Assembly (NCBI GenBank): GCA_029204225.1
Contig: CM055107.1
Coordinates: forward strand, 24,821,391-24,885,390
Source: Diphasiastrum complanatum
Taxonomy: Eukaryota > Streptophyta > Lycopodiopsida > Lycopodiales > Lycopodiaceae
DNA length: 64,000 nt
Direction of reading: 5' to 3'
Position 1 is the first letter of the stretch; the number at the start of each line of letters is the position of its first letter. Under the pieces are notes generated by a model, which was given only the letters and a program-made list of their open reading frames with translations, ran no database searches and had not been told where the DNA came from. Position numbers and translations under genes: made by a program. Below, piece after piece: positions 1 to 9,248 of this stretch.

Positions 1-895
1 CCAAACGCTATGGTGCACTCCCAACCAAGAATTAACATGCAGGGCTAAACCCTCAGCATTGAAACCTTCTATCATGGTAATAATATCGAAATCTATGGTA
101 AGAAACCCATCTTACAAAGAACACCGTGAATGAACCTTATATCGAAATACTTTTTTTTCTTCCTTTGTCAAAAATATTGCCTTCATTGGGAAATGCATCT
201 ACCGATACTATATTCATTAGTATTCATCGTATCACGATCAATATTCAGAGTGTTCACGTTTTAGTATTCACAACTCCATCCACTTCTCATCCAACCTGCT
301 AAAAGGTCAAACACATGTGCAAGCAAAGAAAAGATATTGAGGATGGCGAGTAGTAGCAGCAGTAGATGAGAGAAGATGGTGAAACATTGAGCTTGCAAGT
401 AACAAGAGAAGCTATGTAATCTTTTTTTTAACATGATAAAGGATAACATGATTGTAAATAAGATAAGAAACCACATGCGGTGTCATCCCGAATCAGCAAA
501 CGTTTCATCAAGAAAACTAAGTTATCATGCAAAAAAAAGATAACATGATAACATGATTGTAAATAAGATAAGAAACTACATGCGGTGTCATCCCGAATCG
601 ACAACCGTTTCATCAAGAAAACTAAGTTATCATGCAAAAAAAACTCTTAGCTACTTGGATGCATGTACGAAAGAATGAGACTTTACTTGTAGATTGATCG
701 TCAACTTATTGCATAAGACAAAAAAGGCACACGAAGTAGCAAGTACACGCTTGAGACTATAAAACGGATCTCAACACATAGAATTGCCTTTGCAAGGCAA
801 GGCCAAAAAGCCATAAGAGTTACCATAGAAAACGAGATCATGCAATGATTTGTGACGACTCAAAGAATTAGATTCAACCTTAAATTACAACCACC
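1..895. repeat. Dispersed repeat, copy 1 (partial)
   Basis: The first bases match 16892 onward almost exactly and the last part (850-895) matches 19180-19228. Relative to that copy the middle is deleted: around 226 the sequence jumps from the equivalent of about 17190 to about 18615, removing the copia fragment and most of the hairpin. Only a remnant of the hairpin's right arm survives (about 226-275). At about 896 it is replaced by gypsy pol sequence. No coding potential is visible. Confidence 0.85.
448..641. repeat. Tandem duplication, 103-bp period
   Basis: 448-538 and 551-641 are near-identical direct repeats, differing at a few positions. Both contain TGTCATCCCGAATC and end in a run of A. 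The homologous repeat copy at about 18866-18957 has the unit only once, so the duplication is specific to this copy. Confidence 0.9.
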
Positions 896-1660
896 ACTTT
901 TCCATTCCAGAAAAAGCTTCCATATAGTAGAGTTGGGTCGATTTGATGTTATACTAGGAATGGAATGGCTTAAAACTTTGGGAGATGTGACAATCAACTT
1001 TCATCTAGATACCATAAAATTAAGGTCAAAGAAGAGGAACAACATAAAATAGCTTTCCGAACTGACAAGGGACCTTATGAATTCAAAGTTATGCCTTTTG
1101 GATTAACTAATGCTCCTTCCACTTTTCAAGCTCTCATATATCGGATTTTGAACCTTATCTTTACCTTTTTGTCTTGGTATTCTTTGACGACATCCTAATA
1201 TATAGTAGAAACATGGAAGAGCATGCAAAACATTTGGACACAGTTTTAAGTATTCTTCAAGAATACAAGTTGTTTGCAAAGATAACCATATGTGAATTCG
1301 CTCGAGATGAGGTGGAATACTTGGGGCACATTGTGTCCAAGAAGGGAATCAAGGTGGATCAGGAGAAGATTGAGACAATCAAGAATTGGAAATCACCTAA
1401 CAGTGTCAAATAATCGAAAGGATTCCTGGGTTTAGCATTTTACTAAAAATCCAGGACTTTTCAAAAGTTATAGCACCGCTTACGCATCTTTTGAGAAAGG
1501 ATAAGTTTGAATGGAATGAAGGACCTCAGATGGTTCAAAGCTCTCAAGGAATCATTGGTAACAACTCCTTTACTAGTGCAACCCAACTTTAATTTACCCT
1601 TCATGCTAGGGTTACAATGGACATCAGTGGCACATGGTTAATTACATGGGATACCAAATG
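896..1660 (+). pseudogene. Ty3/gypsy protease-RT remnant (Gyp-1a)
   Basis: Broken polyprotein fragment of a Ty3/gypsy element. The end of a retropepsin-like domain is readable at 930-1010 (FDVILGMEWL). RT follows in another frame ([24 protein letters not shown], about 1050-1130) and then [12 protein letters not shown] at 1177-1215, the catalytic FFDD-type box. The LGHIVSKKGI motif is at 1321-1350 and the start of the connection region (SSFSKVIAPLTHLL) at about 1450-1495. Several frameshifts, stops and deletions separate the pieces, and most of RNase H is missing. Integrase continues at 1706 and the 3' end lies at 2353-3167. Confidence 0.85.
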
Positions 1661-1705
1661 AGATAGTGAGCGAGAGAGATGACATACTTATTTCCACTTT
1701 CTGAA

Positions 1706-1892
1706 GGTCTTAATGGACAAGTTGGGCACTAAATTGTGTCTAAGTACATCCTTTCACCTGAAAATTGATTCAGATCATCATAAAAGGTGGGTTGATTGGT
1801 TGTACTTAGCTGAATTTTGTTATAATAGCACTCCACACGTGTCAATCGGCATGACACATTTCTTTGCATTATATGGCGATGAACCGTTCTTG
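1706..1892 (+). pseudogene. Ty3/gypsy integrase core remnant (Gyp-1a)
   Basis: Reads MDKLGTKLCLSTSFH and then WLYLAEFCYNSTPHVSIG, matching the second half of the integrase catalytic core (region before and after the YHPQTDGQ segment, itself deleted here). The same region in antisense is preserved at 28700-28808, where the TSFHPKPDGR context can still be read. The frame is cut at about 1893 by the fold-back insertion. Confidence 0.8.
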
Positions 1893-2352
1893 AAAGTGGG
1901 GGGAGGGGGCAGGGAAGAGGGGAGATTTGGGTTTAAAACCTTGTAAAAAAAAAAAAAATTGAAAATCAAAGGGGGAGGACACTCTCGCCCCCCTTGCTCC
2001 CTTGCACGACCGCTGTAGGGCCCTCTAACATCTCGTAGGCACAACACCTCGGGCCGCTGGCCCGGTTGGCCATCCAACCAACAAGAACAATCCACGCAGG
2101 CGAGTTGGGATCCGTGCAGCAAACCGGGCCAGCGGCCCGGAGGGTGTCTGCGAGCTCCAGCATCGGCGGCCGTGCAAGGAGCGTGGAGAGGGGAGGAAAG
2201 GCCGTGCAGGGGAGTGGCGTGAGGGGAGCGGGTCGGGAGGGGGGAGGGGGGGGGGGGGGGGGGGGGGGGGGGTTGTACCCCCTCCCCCCTTTCATCTTTT
2301 TTTTTTTTTTTGTACAAAAGGTATTACAAACCCCCCCTTCCCCTTTTCAAAA
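1893..2352. mobile_element. GC-rich fold-back (MITE-like) insertion with G27 tract
   Basis: A roughly 460-bp insertion splits the integrase remnant. Its ends are imperfect inverted repeats: a purine/G-rich start followed by A14 at 1946-1959, and on the right a T-rich and C-rich end. Inside, 2051-2067 and 2122-2138 are a perfect 17-bp inverted repeat (GGGCCGCTGGCCCGGTT and its complement), and flanking sequence continues to pair imperfectly, so nearly the whole element can fold back. A run of 27 G lies at 2246-2272. No protein is encoded; overlapping reading frames are simple-sequence translations. The exact target duplication is unclear. Confidence 0.75.
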
Positions 2353-3167
2353 TTAAAGTTTCAATATGAAAAATAAAAAACTTGCAAGTTATATTATACC
2401 AAAATAAAGATCAAAAGAAGACCTATGAAGTGCAAAAAAATTTCAGCCCTTCACAAATTCAAAATTTAAATCTGGGCCTTCCTTATGAGTGTGACATTGT
2501 CATTAATAATGTGCTAGGGAGGTGTAGTTAGGGTGTGGTTAGAGGTGAGTTAGATTTTGGAGATTTCATCTAGTCCATTGAATGTGCCATGTCATATGGA
2601 CCATTCCATCTCAATTGTCACTCTTTTATTGGTACACATGTTGTCATTAACACTAATTATAATTAGTGAAGAGGCCCTTTTTGAGTCCCAAAAGGGCCCT
2701 AATGGATATACTAAGCTGAAAACACTATGCAAAAAGCTGGCTCCAAGATTTTATGAACCTTTCAAGATTGTGAAGAAGATCGAAGAGTTAAATGATGAAT
2801 TGGATCTACCATCAACAACCCGTATACATCAAGTGTTTCATGTCTCTCTTTTGAGGAAGAATTTGGGAGAACATTCAACTGCAACTGCTATTCTACTACC
2901 TCTAGATCATGAAGGTAATATGGTTCTGGAACCAGCCAAAATTGTTGGCTATCAGGACAAGGTATTGCGAAATGGCAAGATAATCAAATAATATCTAATT
3001 CACTGGAAAAACCTCCCTGATGAAGACAATTCTTGGGTCAACAGCTCATTTATTCAACAATGGCCATGACTACTACCATGAAGTTGTTGAACATGACATT
3101 CTTGATCATTACTACTTAACCAAGGCAATCAAGCTGAGCGTCTTCATTTTTGAGGACAAAAATGTTT
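2353..3167 (+). pseudogene. Ty3/gypsy integrase C-terminus and chromodomain-like tail (Gyp-1a)
   Basis: From about 2690 the sequence reads through KLAPRFYEPFKIVKKI and FHVSLLRKNLG, the integrase C-terminal domain. EPAKIVGYQDKVLRNGKIIK follows, then after one stop codon (about 2989) YLIHWKNLPDEDNSWV, a chromodomain-like end typical of plant chromoviruses. The polypurine tract AAGTAGGGGAAG (about 3168-3179) follows directly, then the LTR at 3180. An antisense copy of the same segment is at 28246-28808. Confidence 0.85.
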
Positions 3168-3179
3168 AAGTAGGGGAAG

Positions 3180-3791
3180 TGTCATGTACTTTTAGTACAT
3201 TAGTGATAAAGAATGCAATATAATATCCAACGTAAGCTTTGTAGGCCCAAAATGAGCTATTGGCTTTAAGAACAAGGCGGTTCTCTCTTTAGGCCCTTCA
3301 AAGTAATTAATAAGGATAATAGGCCAATAAGGGCCCAAAGTAGACTAGATAATACTTAACAAGGGCTAAGTATCCTTCAATATAGTTATGTTAGAACATT
3401 ATCTATAAGTAGACAAGGGACATCAATTTTGGAAATCTTTTGGCTCATTTGCAATTGAGAGAACTAGGAGCTCCATCTCCTCTCCCTCCTTTGTGAATGT
3501 GAGCCTTGGGATCAAGATCTTGCTAGGTCTCATGTGCCCCATCACATGAATTCATGTACTCCTCACTCTACATTATGGAATCCATCTCCTTTTGAGCTTC
3601 CCTTTGATATGAGCTTTGTGGTAGCTTGTGGTTATTGCTCATCTTTGGTTCTCTTCAACATAGGTGTGGTGGTTGCCTCCTTATTCTAGCTACTTGGCTT
3701 GGATTGAGAGGTATGGCACATGACATATAGCATATTATAAGTCATGAATACACTTTTTCACAAGAGCAAGCCATCATGCTTAGATAAATTC

Positions 3792-3846
<55 letters not shown>

Positions 3847-4444
3847 AAATAGTGTATATTAAAATAAATTTTATGTAGATTCAAACATTTAGTGTTTCTA
3901 AATAGTTGGAAGTTTAGAACAAACATATGACATTATAGTGAGCAACCTGAAGATTCTACCTTCAAAGTTTAGCACCACATTGCTTATTTGTAGGATGAGA
4001 CTACATGTTCTACAATATATACATGAACTTGGCATGTTTTTACCCGTTTTTCTTTTGGATAAACTCAACACTTCCTATTGGCAAAAGCAAAGCGACTAGA
4101 AATCATGGTACTTGACTATTCACCACTTATGAAAATAGTAAAATTTCTTGGATTAGTTAAAGAACTCCTTAAATACATTCCGAAAGCATACGTGGTGAGT
4201 AGCAGTTAGCAGTTGCCGTTAAGTTGATAGAAAATTTCAAAGGACATGCTAGCTACACAAACGTTTCAGTCACGAAAATATCAATAGTTAGCACATGATT
4301 TATTCCAAATTAAATGACCTGCTTGCAAACGTTTATGTTGTGAGTTGCGCTACCAAGGACAAACTCATTCTTATGGCGTGAGTTGTGATACGGAGAGGAC
4401 AAATTCACCTCGTATAGTTTCCTAGTCGATAAAAAAAGATAGCA
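3180..4444 (+). repeat. LTR of Gyp-1 (shared middle LTR)
   Basis: 1265 bp, begins TGTCATGTAC after the polypurine tract and ends GATAGCA. The second copy is 7955-8733 plus 14795-15313, about 1298 bp after removing the NA-1 insertion. The copies differ by scattered substitutions and small indels, so the element is old. This LTR is both the 3' LTR of the fragment to its left and the 5' LTR of the one to its right. I see no standard initiator-Met primer site just after 4444. Confidence 0.85.
3794..3842. repeat. (GA)n microsatellite
   Basis: About 25 GA units inside the Gyp-1 LTR. The equivalent tract in the other LTR is longer (8567-8641). Confidence 0.98.
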
Positions 4445-4484
4445 TGTTGTACCGTTTGGTCTCAGGTAGATCAGCTTACCACAC

Positions 4485-4750
4485 ATCTATTTTTCAGAAG
4501 GTTGATGAACTCGCACAAGATTGAACAGTTCCCAAAAGAAGTAGAAAATGACTCGCATAGGGGAACAAAATGACTCGCATAGACCTGGAAATGACTCGCA
4601 CAGGTTTGAAAGGTTTCCAAAAGAACTAGAAATGACTCGCGCAAGGGAACATACTACTCGCACAGGAGTGTATACATGACTCGCATAAGAAGGTCGGTAC
4701 TTGCACAAGCAAAAATGACTCGTATAAGGTGTTCAATACCTGCACAGGAC
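4485..4750. repeat. Iterated TGACTCGCAYA motif cluster
   Basis: About ten irregularly spaced copies (17-45 bp apart) of a motif close to AATGACTCGCACAGG: near 4505, 4550, 4571, 4589, 4631, 4652, 4676, 4700, 4713 and 4737. It sits shortly after the 5' LTR of Gyp-1b, in its untranslated leader. TGACTC is the core of GCN4/bZIP-type sites, but whether this matters here is unknown. Confidence 0.75.
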
Positions 4751-4759
4751 AATACCAAT

Positions 4760-6850
4760 CCAAGCCAACAGGCCCAGTGCCTAACTGTCAACTTTGAATG
4801 GCAGATCAAAGTGTGGTAAAAACATTAGGCCTAATACCACACATAAGACTGAAACTCGGAGGTTTGAGCTTCATGCTAGATTTGGTAGTGCTAGATATCC
4901 CTAGCAACGCCTATTCCTATGAATTACTCCTAGGTAGGCCATGGCTCTCTAACGCACTCGTAGTGCACGATTGGAATAGAGAGCATGTTACATTTGGCAA
5001 TCGAGAAACATCAGTCACCATCAACTCTACTGGTAAGATCAAACCCGCATGTATCACCGAATATGGATCCTCTACCATAGAGTCTATTCTTGAAAATTAT
5101 CGTGACATCGAAGAGAAGGGCCACTATACCAAGGCTACGGATATTATCAACTGGAGCCACAGCTTGGCAACAATCGATTGTGTCAATGTAGAACATTGCG
5201 AGCTCAATACATATCACATTGATAGCAATGAATCTACCATTGAACCAACTGATTTGGATATTTTTATCTTCAACATCAGTTATGTTAAAATTCAACCCCA
5301 CAACGAGGACTTGCTTCACGTCGCTTGGCTACCTTATGACAAATCAATAACCTTGTATATTGATGACGAGAGTGTTTTATGCTCTTAAGAGTTTGATACT
5401 GACTCCGACATGGCCGATATTACAGATGTAGCTATTTTGTGCTTCATGGATGCCATTCTCCCACGGCTACTCTCTGAGAAGGTCCAGGAGATAGAGCCTA
5501 AGGGTAGCATTGCTGCAACCAAACTGGAAATAAGTAAAATATACGAATGGGAGATACATGATAATGAATCTATCTACGTGATAGATGACAAAATCTTAAC
5601 CAAAGTTCCTACTTGATCTGACTGTTGGTAGTTCTCTGGAAGTTCTGATGGATACTTGGTAACAGATCCCTGAGTCAATCTAATGATGCGTCCAAGCCAC
5701 ACAAAATCATCGTTCAAAAGGTGCATGCAAAACCAATTAGGAAGGAAGCTATCCGCGAGAAAATGAAAAAGATTATAGAGGTGCAGCCTCCTCATGATCT
5801 CACGGTAGCTCGAGAAACCTCGGGCAGAGCACAATCTCTGAGTCCACAAGCCACACAACTAGGACCCCTAAAGATCCACTAAGGCCAGGACTAAGAAGCC
5901 CTATGCCCTTGACAAAATTGATGTGCCCAACCATTTCAAGGACTTCACCATTGAAGACGTAATTATCCACCTACCTCAAGCTCAATGGGAGCCAAAGGGG
6001 AATGAGCCATATGATGGCCCCGCTCAAACCATAAAATTAAATCTTCAAGAGCCAGATGAGACAGACGAAAATTTTGTCCATATTGGAGCACACCTCAACA
6101 CCAAACAACGTCTGGCCTTAGAGAAACTCCTTAGAAAATATTTTCATAACTTTGCATGGTACTACAAGGACATGAAGGGGGTAGATCCTTTGGTTGCCAT
6201 GCATAGAATCCCATTAAAGAAGGATGCTAAACCCCATGCCAGTAGATCTAATCGTTGTAATCCAATCTATAGAGCACACATCAAAGAAGAACTCCAAAAG
6301 CTCTTGGAGGCATCTACGAGGTGGAACATACAAATTGGGTATCACCTATCGTTGTGGTCCCAAAGAAGAATGAGAAGCTTTGTATCTATGTCGACTATTG
6401 CAAATTAAATGCAAACACAGAAAGAGATCATTTTTTGATCCCGTATGGTGAATCCATATTGGAAAACCTAGCTGGGGATAAAAATTACTCCTTCCTGAAT
6501 GGCTTCAGTGGATACAATTTAGTTGTTATCTCTGAAGAAGACCAACCCAAAATGGCTTTTGCTACGGAATTGGGTATCTTCTACTGGCGCATTATGCCAT
6601 TTGGATTTTGTAATGCACCGTGTATCTTCCAACGTGTCATGCAAGCAGTATTTTATGATCTCATCGATGACAACCTCGAGATCTATCTTGATGGCCTTGG
6701 GGTGCACTCGGAAGAATCCATGCACCTAGCCATACTCGAACAAATTTTCATACAATCCCAGAGGTATGGTATTTTTCTTAATCTTGAGAAATGTCAGATA
6801 TGGGTCAACCACGACATCGTACTTGGTCACATTGTAGAGGCCCTTCTATC
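4760..6850 (+). pseudogene. Ty3/gypsy protease-RT remnant (Gyp-1b)
   Basis: A second gypsy polyprotein remnant, of a different lineage from the one at 896-3167. 4798-5388 is an open frame of 196 codons with the retropepsin-tail motif LLLGRPWLSNA, but the catalytic DSG part is missing. 5410-5616 and 5890-6410 carry linker and the start of RT (NEPYDGPAQTIKLNL, RIPLKKDAKPH). After a one-base frameshift near 6320, RT continues: VVVPKKNEKLCIYVDYCKLN, MPFGFCNAPCIFQRVM. The active site reads YLDG (about 6688), so a catalytic Asp is lost. LEKCQ and LGHIV follow before similarity stops at about 6840. Gag, RNase H and integrase are absent. Confidence 0.85.
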
Positions 6851-6938
6851 CTTCATCTGCAAGCAATCAGGAATTCTAAAATTAAGAGTAAACCAATGTC
6901 TTCTATTTTGAAGAGGATTGGCATGTCGATACTATCTG

Positions 6939-7654
6939 TCACATCTGAAATATCTTTCTTAAATTTAAATGATCATCAGAATCTAAATATGATACAGGTT
7001 TGACATTAACGGGAGGAGGCAGGAGAGTATCTACAATGGTGGAAATGTCCAAAATTTTTGCGGCTGAATCAACCACAGTATCAAGAGCTACAATATTTAC
7101 AATTCCATCATCTCCAGATGTGGAAGCTTCGAGGGTCATACGTCGGACCTTTTTGGGAACCTGAGAAGAGGATGGCTTGCTCCTGTGGGTCGGTTGCTTG
7201 CGAGGCCTTTGGTGGGTAGCTTGGTCCTATCAAGGGGTTTGTCCCGGGGAGCATCGGGTTCACCCTTGTGAAGTCTACAAAATATCTCCCTCATTCTATA
7301 TAGGATTTGAAAATCTTTGGGCATTACAATCACTCGCTTGGCATAGATGAAAAGCAAAAATGAATCCTCAAAAAAAAGAGCCAAATAGTCCTCTGCGGAC
7401 TCCTGTAAACACTACAATGCTACAAGTGTGAACTTGACAATACTTTGCAGATTATCTCGGGTAATCATACAAACAGTTTTGTAGAAGCGGGCTCTAAGTA
7501 TCAAGAGCATGGTGGATCTTTGATATTTCTTAATCTCAGAGGGCCATCTGCTCTTATTCCGCCTGGTCTGCCGTGGAGGATTAACAACAGGGGTACTAAT
7601 GGATACAGCCCCAAGAGAGAAGAAATCCCTCTGATTATGTTTGACCCTAGACAT
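6939..7654 (-). pseudogene. Divergent histone H3-like pseudogene with C-terminal extension
   Basis: The minus-strand frame from ATG at 7654 reads through to 7136 with a single internal TAG (7412-7414). The histone fold is clear and aligns to H3 without gaps: SEIKKYQRSTMLLI (H3 REIRKYQKSTELLI), CLQESAEDYLALFFEDS (H3 ALQEAAEAYLVGLFEDT) and AKRVIVMPKDFQILYRM (H3 AKRVTIMPKDIQLARRI). The TAG replaces an Ala of H3 alpha-2. The N-terminal tail lacks the usual H3 ARTKQTARKS sequence. The C-terminus extends about 50 residues past the H3 end (KGEPDAPRDKPLD). At the stop (ATGA, 7136-7139) an overlapping frame runs 66 codons to 6939 and may be a frameshifted further extension. It lies antisense to gypsy pol, between RT debris and the polypurine tract. 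The divergence recalls centromeric H3, but a degenerate captured or element-borne H3 is equally possible. Confidence 0.82.
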
Positions 7655-7659
7655 GACTG

Positions 7660-7915
7660 CAACCTATGACGTATCACTCTTGTGCAGGTGTAGAAAACAA
7701 AAACAAGGAGACAGAAAAAAAGCGAACCGCACACAGAAGCGATATGCACGACGATAATATCACTCTTGTGCACATGTAGAAGGAGACAGAAATAGCGGAG
7801 GAGAGAACGCGCATAGAGAAGCGATATGGCACGAAAAATTGAAGAAAACAAGTGAATGGCCTCCGAGCTCGCGAACATGTGTAAACGATTTTTTTGCACA
7901 TGTGTAATCACAACG
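7660..7915 (-). promoter_or_regulatory. Upstream region of the H3-like gene, with partial palindromes
   Basis: Contains CGTATCACTCTTGTGCA (7670) and a looser palindrome CGCACACAGAAGCGATATGC...ATATCACTCTTGTGCAC (about 7728-7772). The same inverted motif recurs three times upstream of the U-2 gene (27600-27800). Directly to the right the gypsy 3' end resumes (7916) with its polypurine tract at 7941-7954. Promoter role is inferred from position only. Confidence 0.5.
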
Positions 7916-7954
7916 TCTTCATTTTTTAGGACAAAAATGTTTAAGTAGGGGGAG

Positions 7955-8565
7955 TGTCATGTACTTTTAGTACATCAGTGCTAAACAATGCAATATAATA
8001 TCCAATGTAAGCTTTGTAGGCCCAAAAGGAGCTATTAGCCTTAAGAACAAGGTGATTCCCTCTTTAGGCCCTTCAAAGTAATTACTAAGGATAATAGGCC
8101 AATAAGGGCCCAAAGTAGACTAAGTAATACTTAACAAAGGGCTAATTATCCTTCAAAATAGTTATGTTTAGTAAAGTTAGAGCACAAGAGACATCAATTT
8201 TGAAACCTTTTGGCTCATTTGCAATTGAGAGAACCAATAGCTCCATCTCCTCTTCCTCCTTTGTGAATGTGAACCTTGGAATCAAGATTTTGCTAAGTCT
8301 CATGTGCCCCATCACATGAATCCGTGTACTCCTCACTCTCCATTATGGAATCCATCTCCTTTTGAGCTTCACTTTGATATGAGCTTTGTGGTAGGTTGTG
8401 GTTGTTGCTCATATTTGGTTCTCTTCAAAATACGTGTGGTGATTGCCTCCTTATTCTAGCTGCTTGGCTTGGATTGAGAGGTATGGCACATGACATATAG
8501 CATATTATAAATCATGAATACACTTTCTCACAAGAGCAAGCCATCATACTCAGAGAAATTCATCC

Positions 8566-8643
<78 letters not shown>

Positions 8644-8733
8644 TTGTAAATAGTGTATATTAAAATAAGTTTGGTGTAGAAAATATTTAGTGTTAATATA
8701 TGATTGGCATTTAGAACAAACATATGACATTAT
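7955..8733 (+). repeat. 3' LTR of Gyp-1b, first part
   Basis: Begins TGTCATGTAC right after AAGTAGGGGGAG. Homologous to 3180-3947. Interrupted after ATTAT (8729-8733) by element NA-1 and resumes at 14795. Confidence 0.9.
8567..8641. repeat. (GA)n microsatellite
   Basis: About 37 uninterrupted AG/GA units inside the Gyp-1b 3' LTR. The allelic tract in the sister LTR (3794-3842) is shorter. Confidence 0.98.
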
Positions 8734-9235
8734 TGTCATGTCCATGGCCAGTAAGTAGGACTCAGTATACTCCTCTGGATACACAGTACTCCAGTAAATC
8801 AAGCTGGACTCAGTTACTTATGCCACGCCAAACTGGATGTGACCCAAAAATAACTAATATCTTTGTGAGGAACAGAACACACTAAATGGAGTTAAGACAA
8901 GGTATGAGACAATGTATGCATGTGTAGAATTATCAATAGCAATTCTATGAATAGGTGGTCCATGCTCAGGACTCCATTCTAGGTGAATCTATGTATAGGG
9001 AACTTAGGGCTATGCATGGCTATGTGCCCAGGTTGCTTTTGAATCTATATATTGGATCCAAACTCACCCTACTCCTTATTGTGATTATTAATTCATTGCT
9101 AGGGTTTCACTCTACATTCATGCTTCTTATTCCTTGGCTTGGGGGTGAAGCTTTTAGAGTTGATTGGTTGCTTCATAGTGTGTTTTTCCATTGTGTGTTA
9201 TCTTGTAAGCAGGATCTTAGGGAGCTTCCCTTATA
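8734..9235 (+). repeat. 5' LTR of NA-1
   Basis: 502 bp, starts TGTCATGTCCATGG, ends CTTCCCTTATA. Shows numerous substitutions and indels against 14266-14789, so the insertion is not recent. Confidence 0.88.
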
Positions 9236-9236
9236 G

Positions 9237-9248
9237 TGGTATCAAAGC
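9237..9248 (+). other. Primer-binding site of NA-1
   Basis: TGGTATCAAAGC, one mismatch from the initiator tRNA-Met site TGGTATCAGAGC used by the other elements in this window. Confidence 0.75.

Noticed and set aside
1820-2356. Long Pro-rich and Gly-rich open frames on both strands
   Set aside because: They are translations of the poly-G and GC-rich hairpin sequence of the fold-back element, with no conserved domain.
7501-7911. 136-codon minus-strand frame overlapping the H3-like gene
   Set aside because: Shadow of the H3-like frame and its upstream region, in a different phase, with low-complexity hydrophobic translation.
8560-8802. Leu-Ser repeat protein on the minus strand
   Set aside because: Translation of the (GA)n microsatellite.
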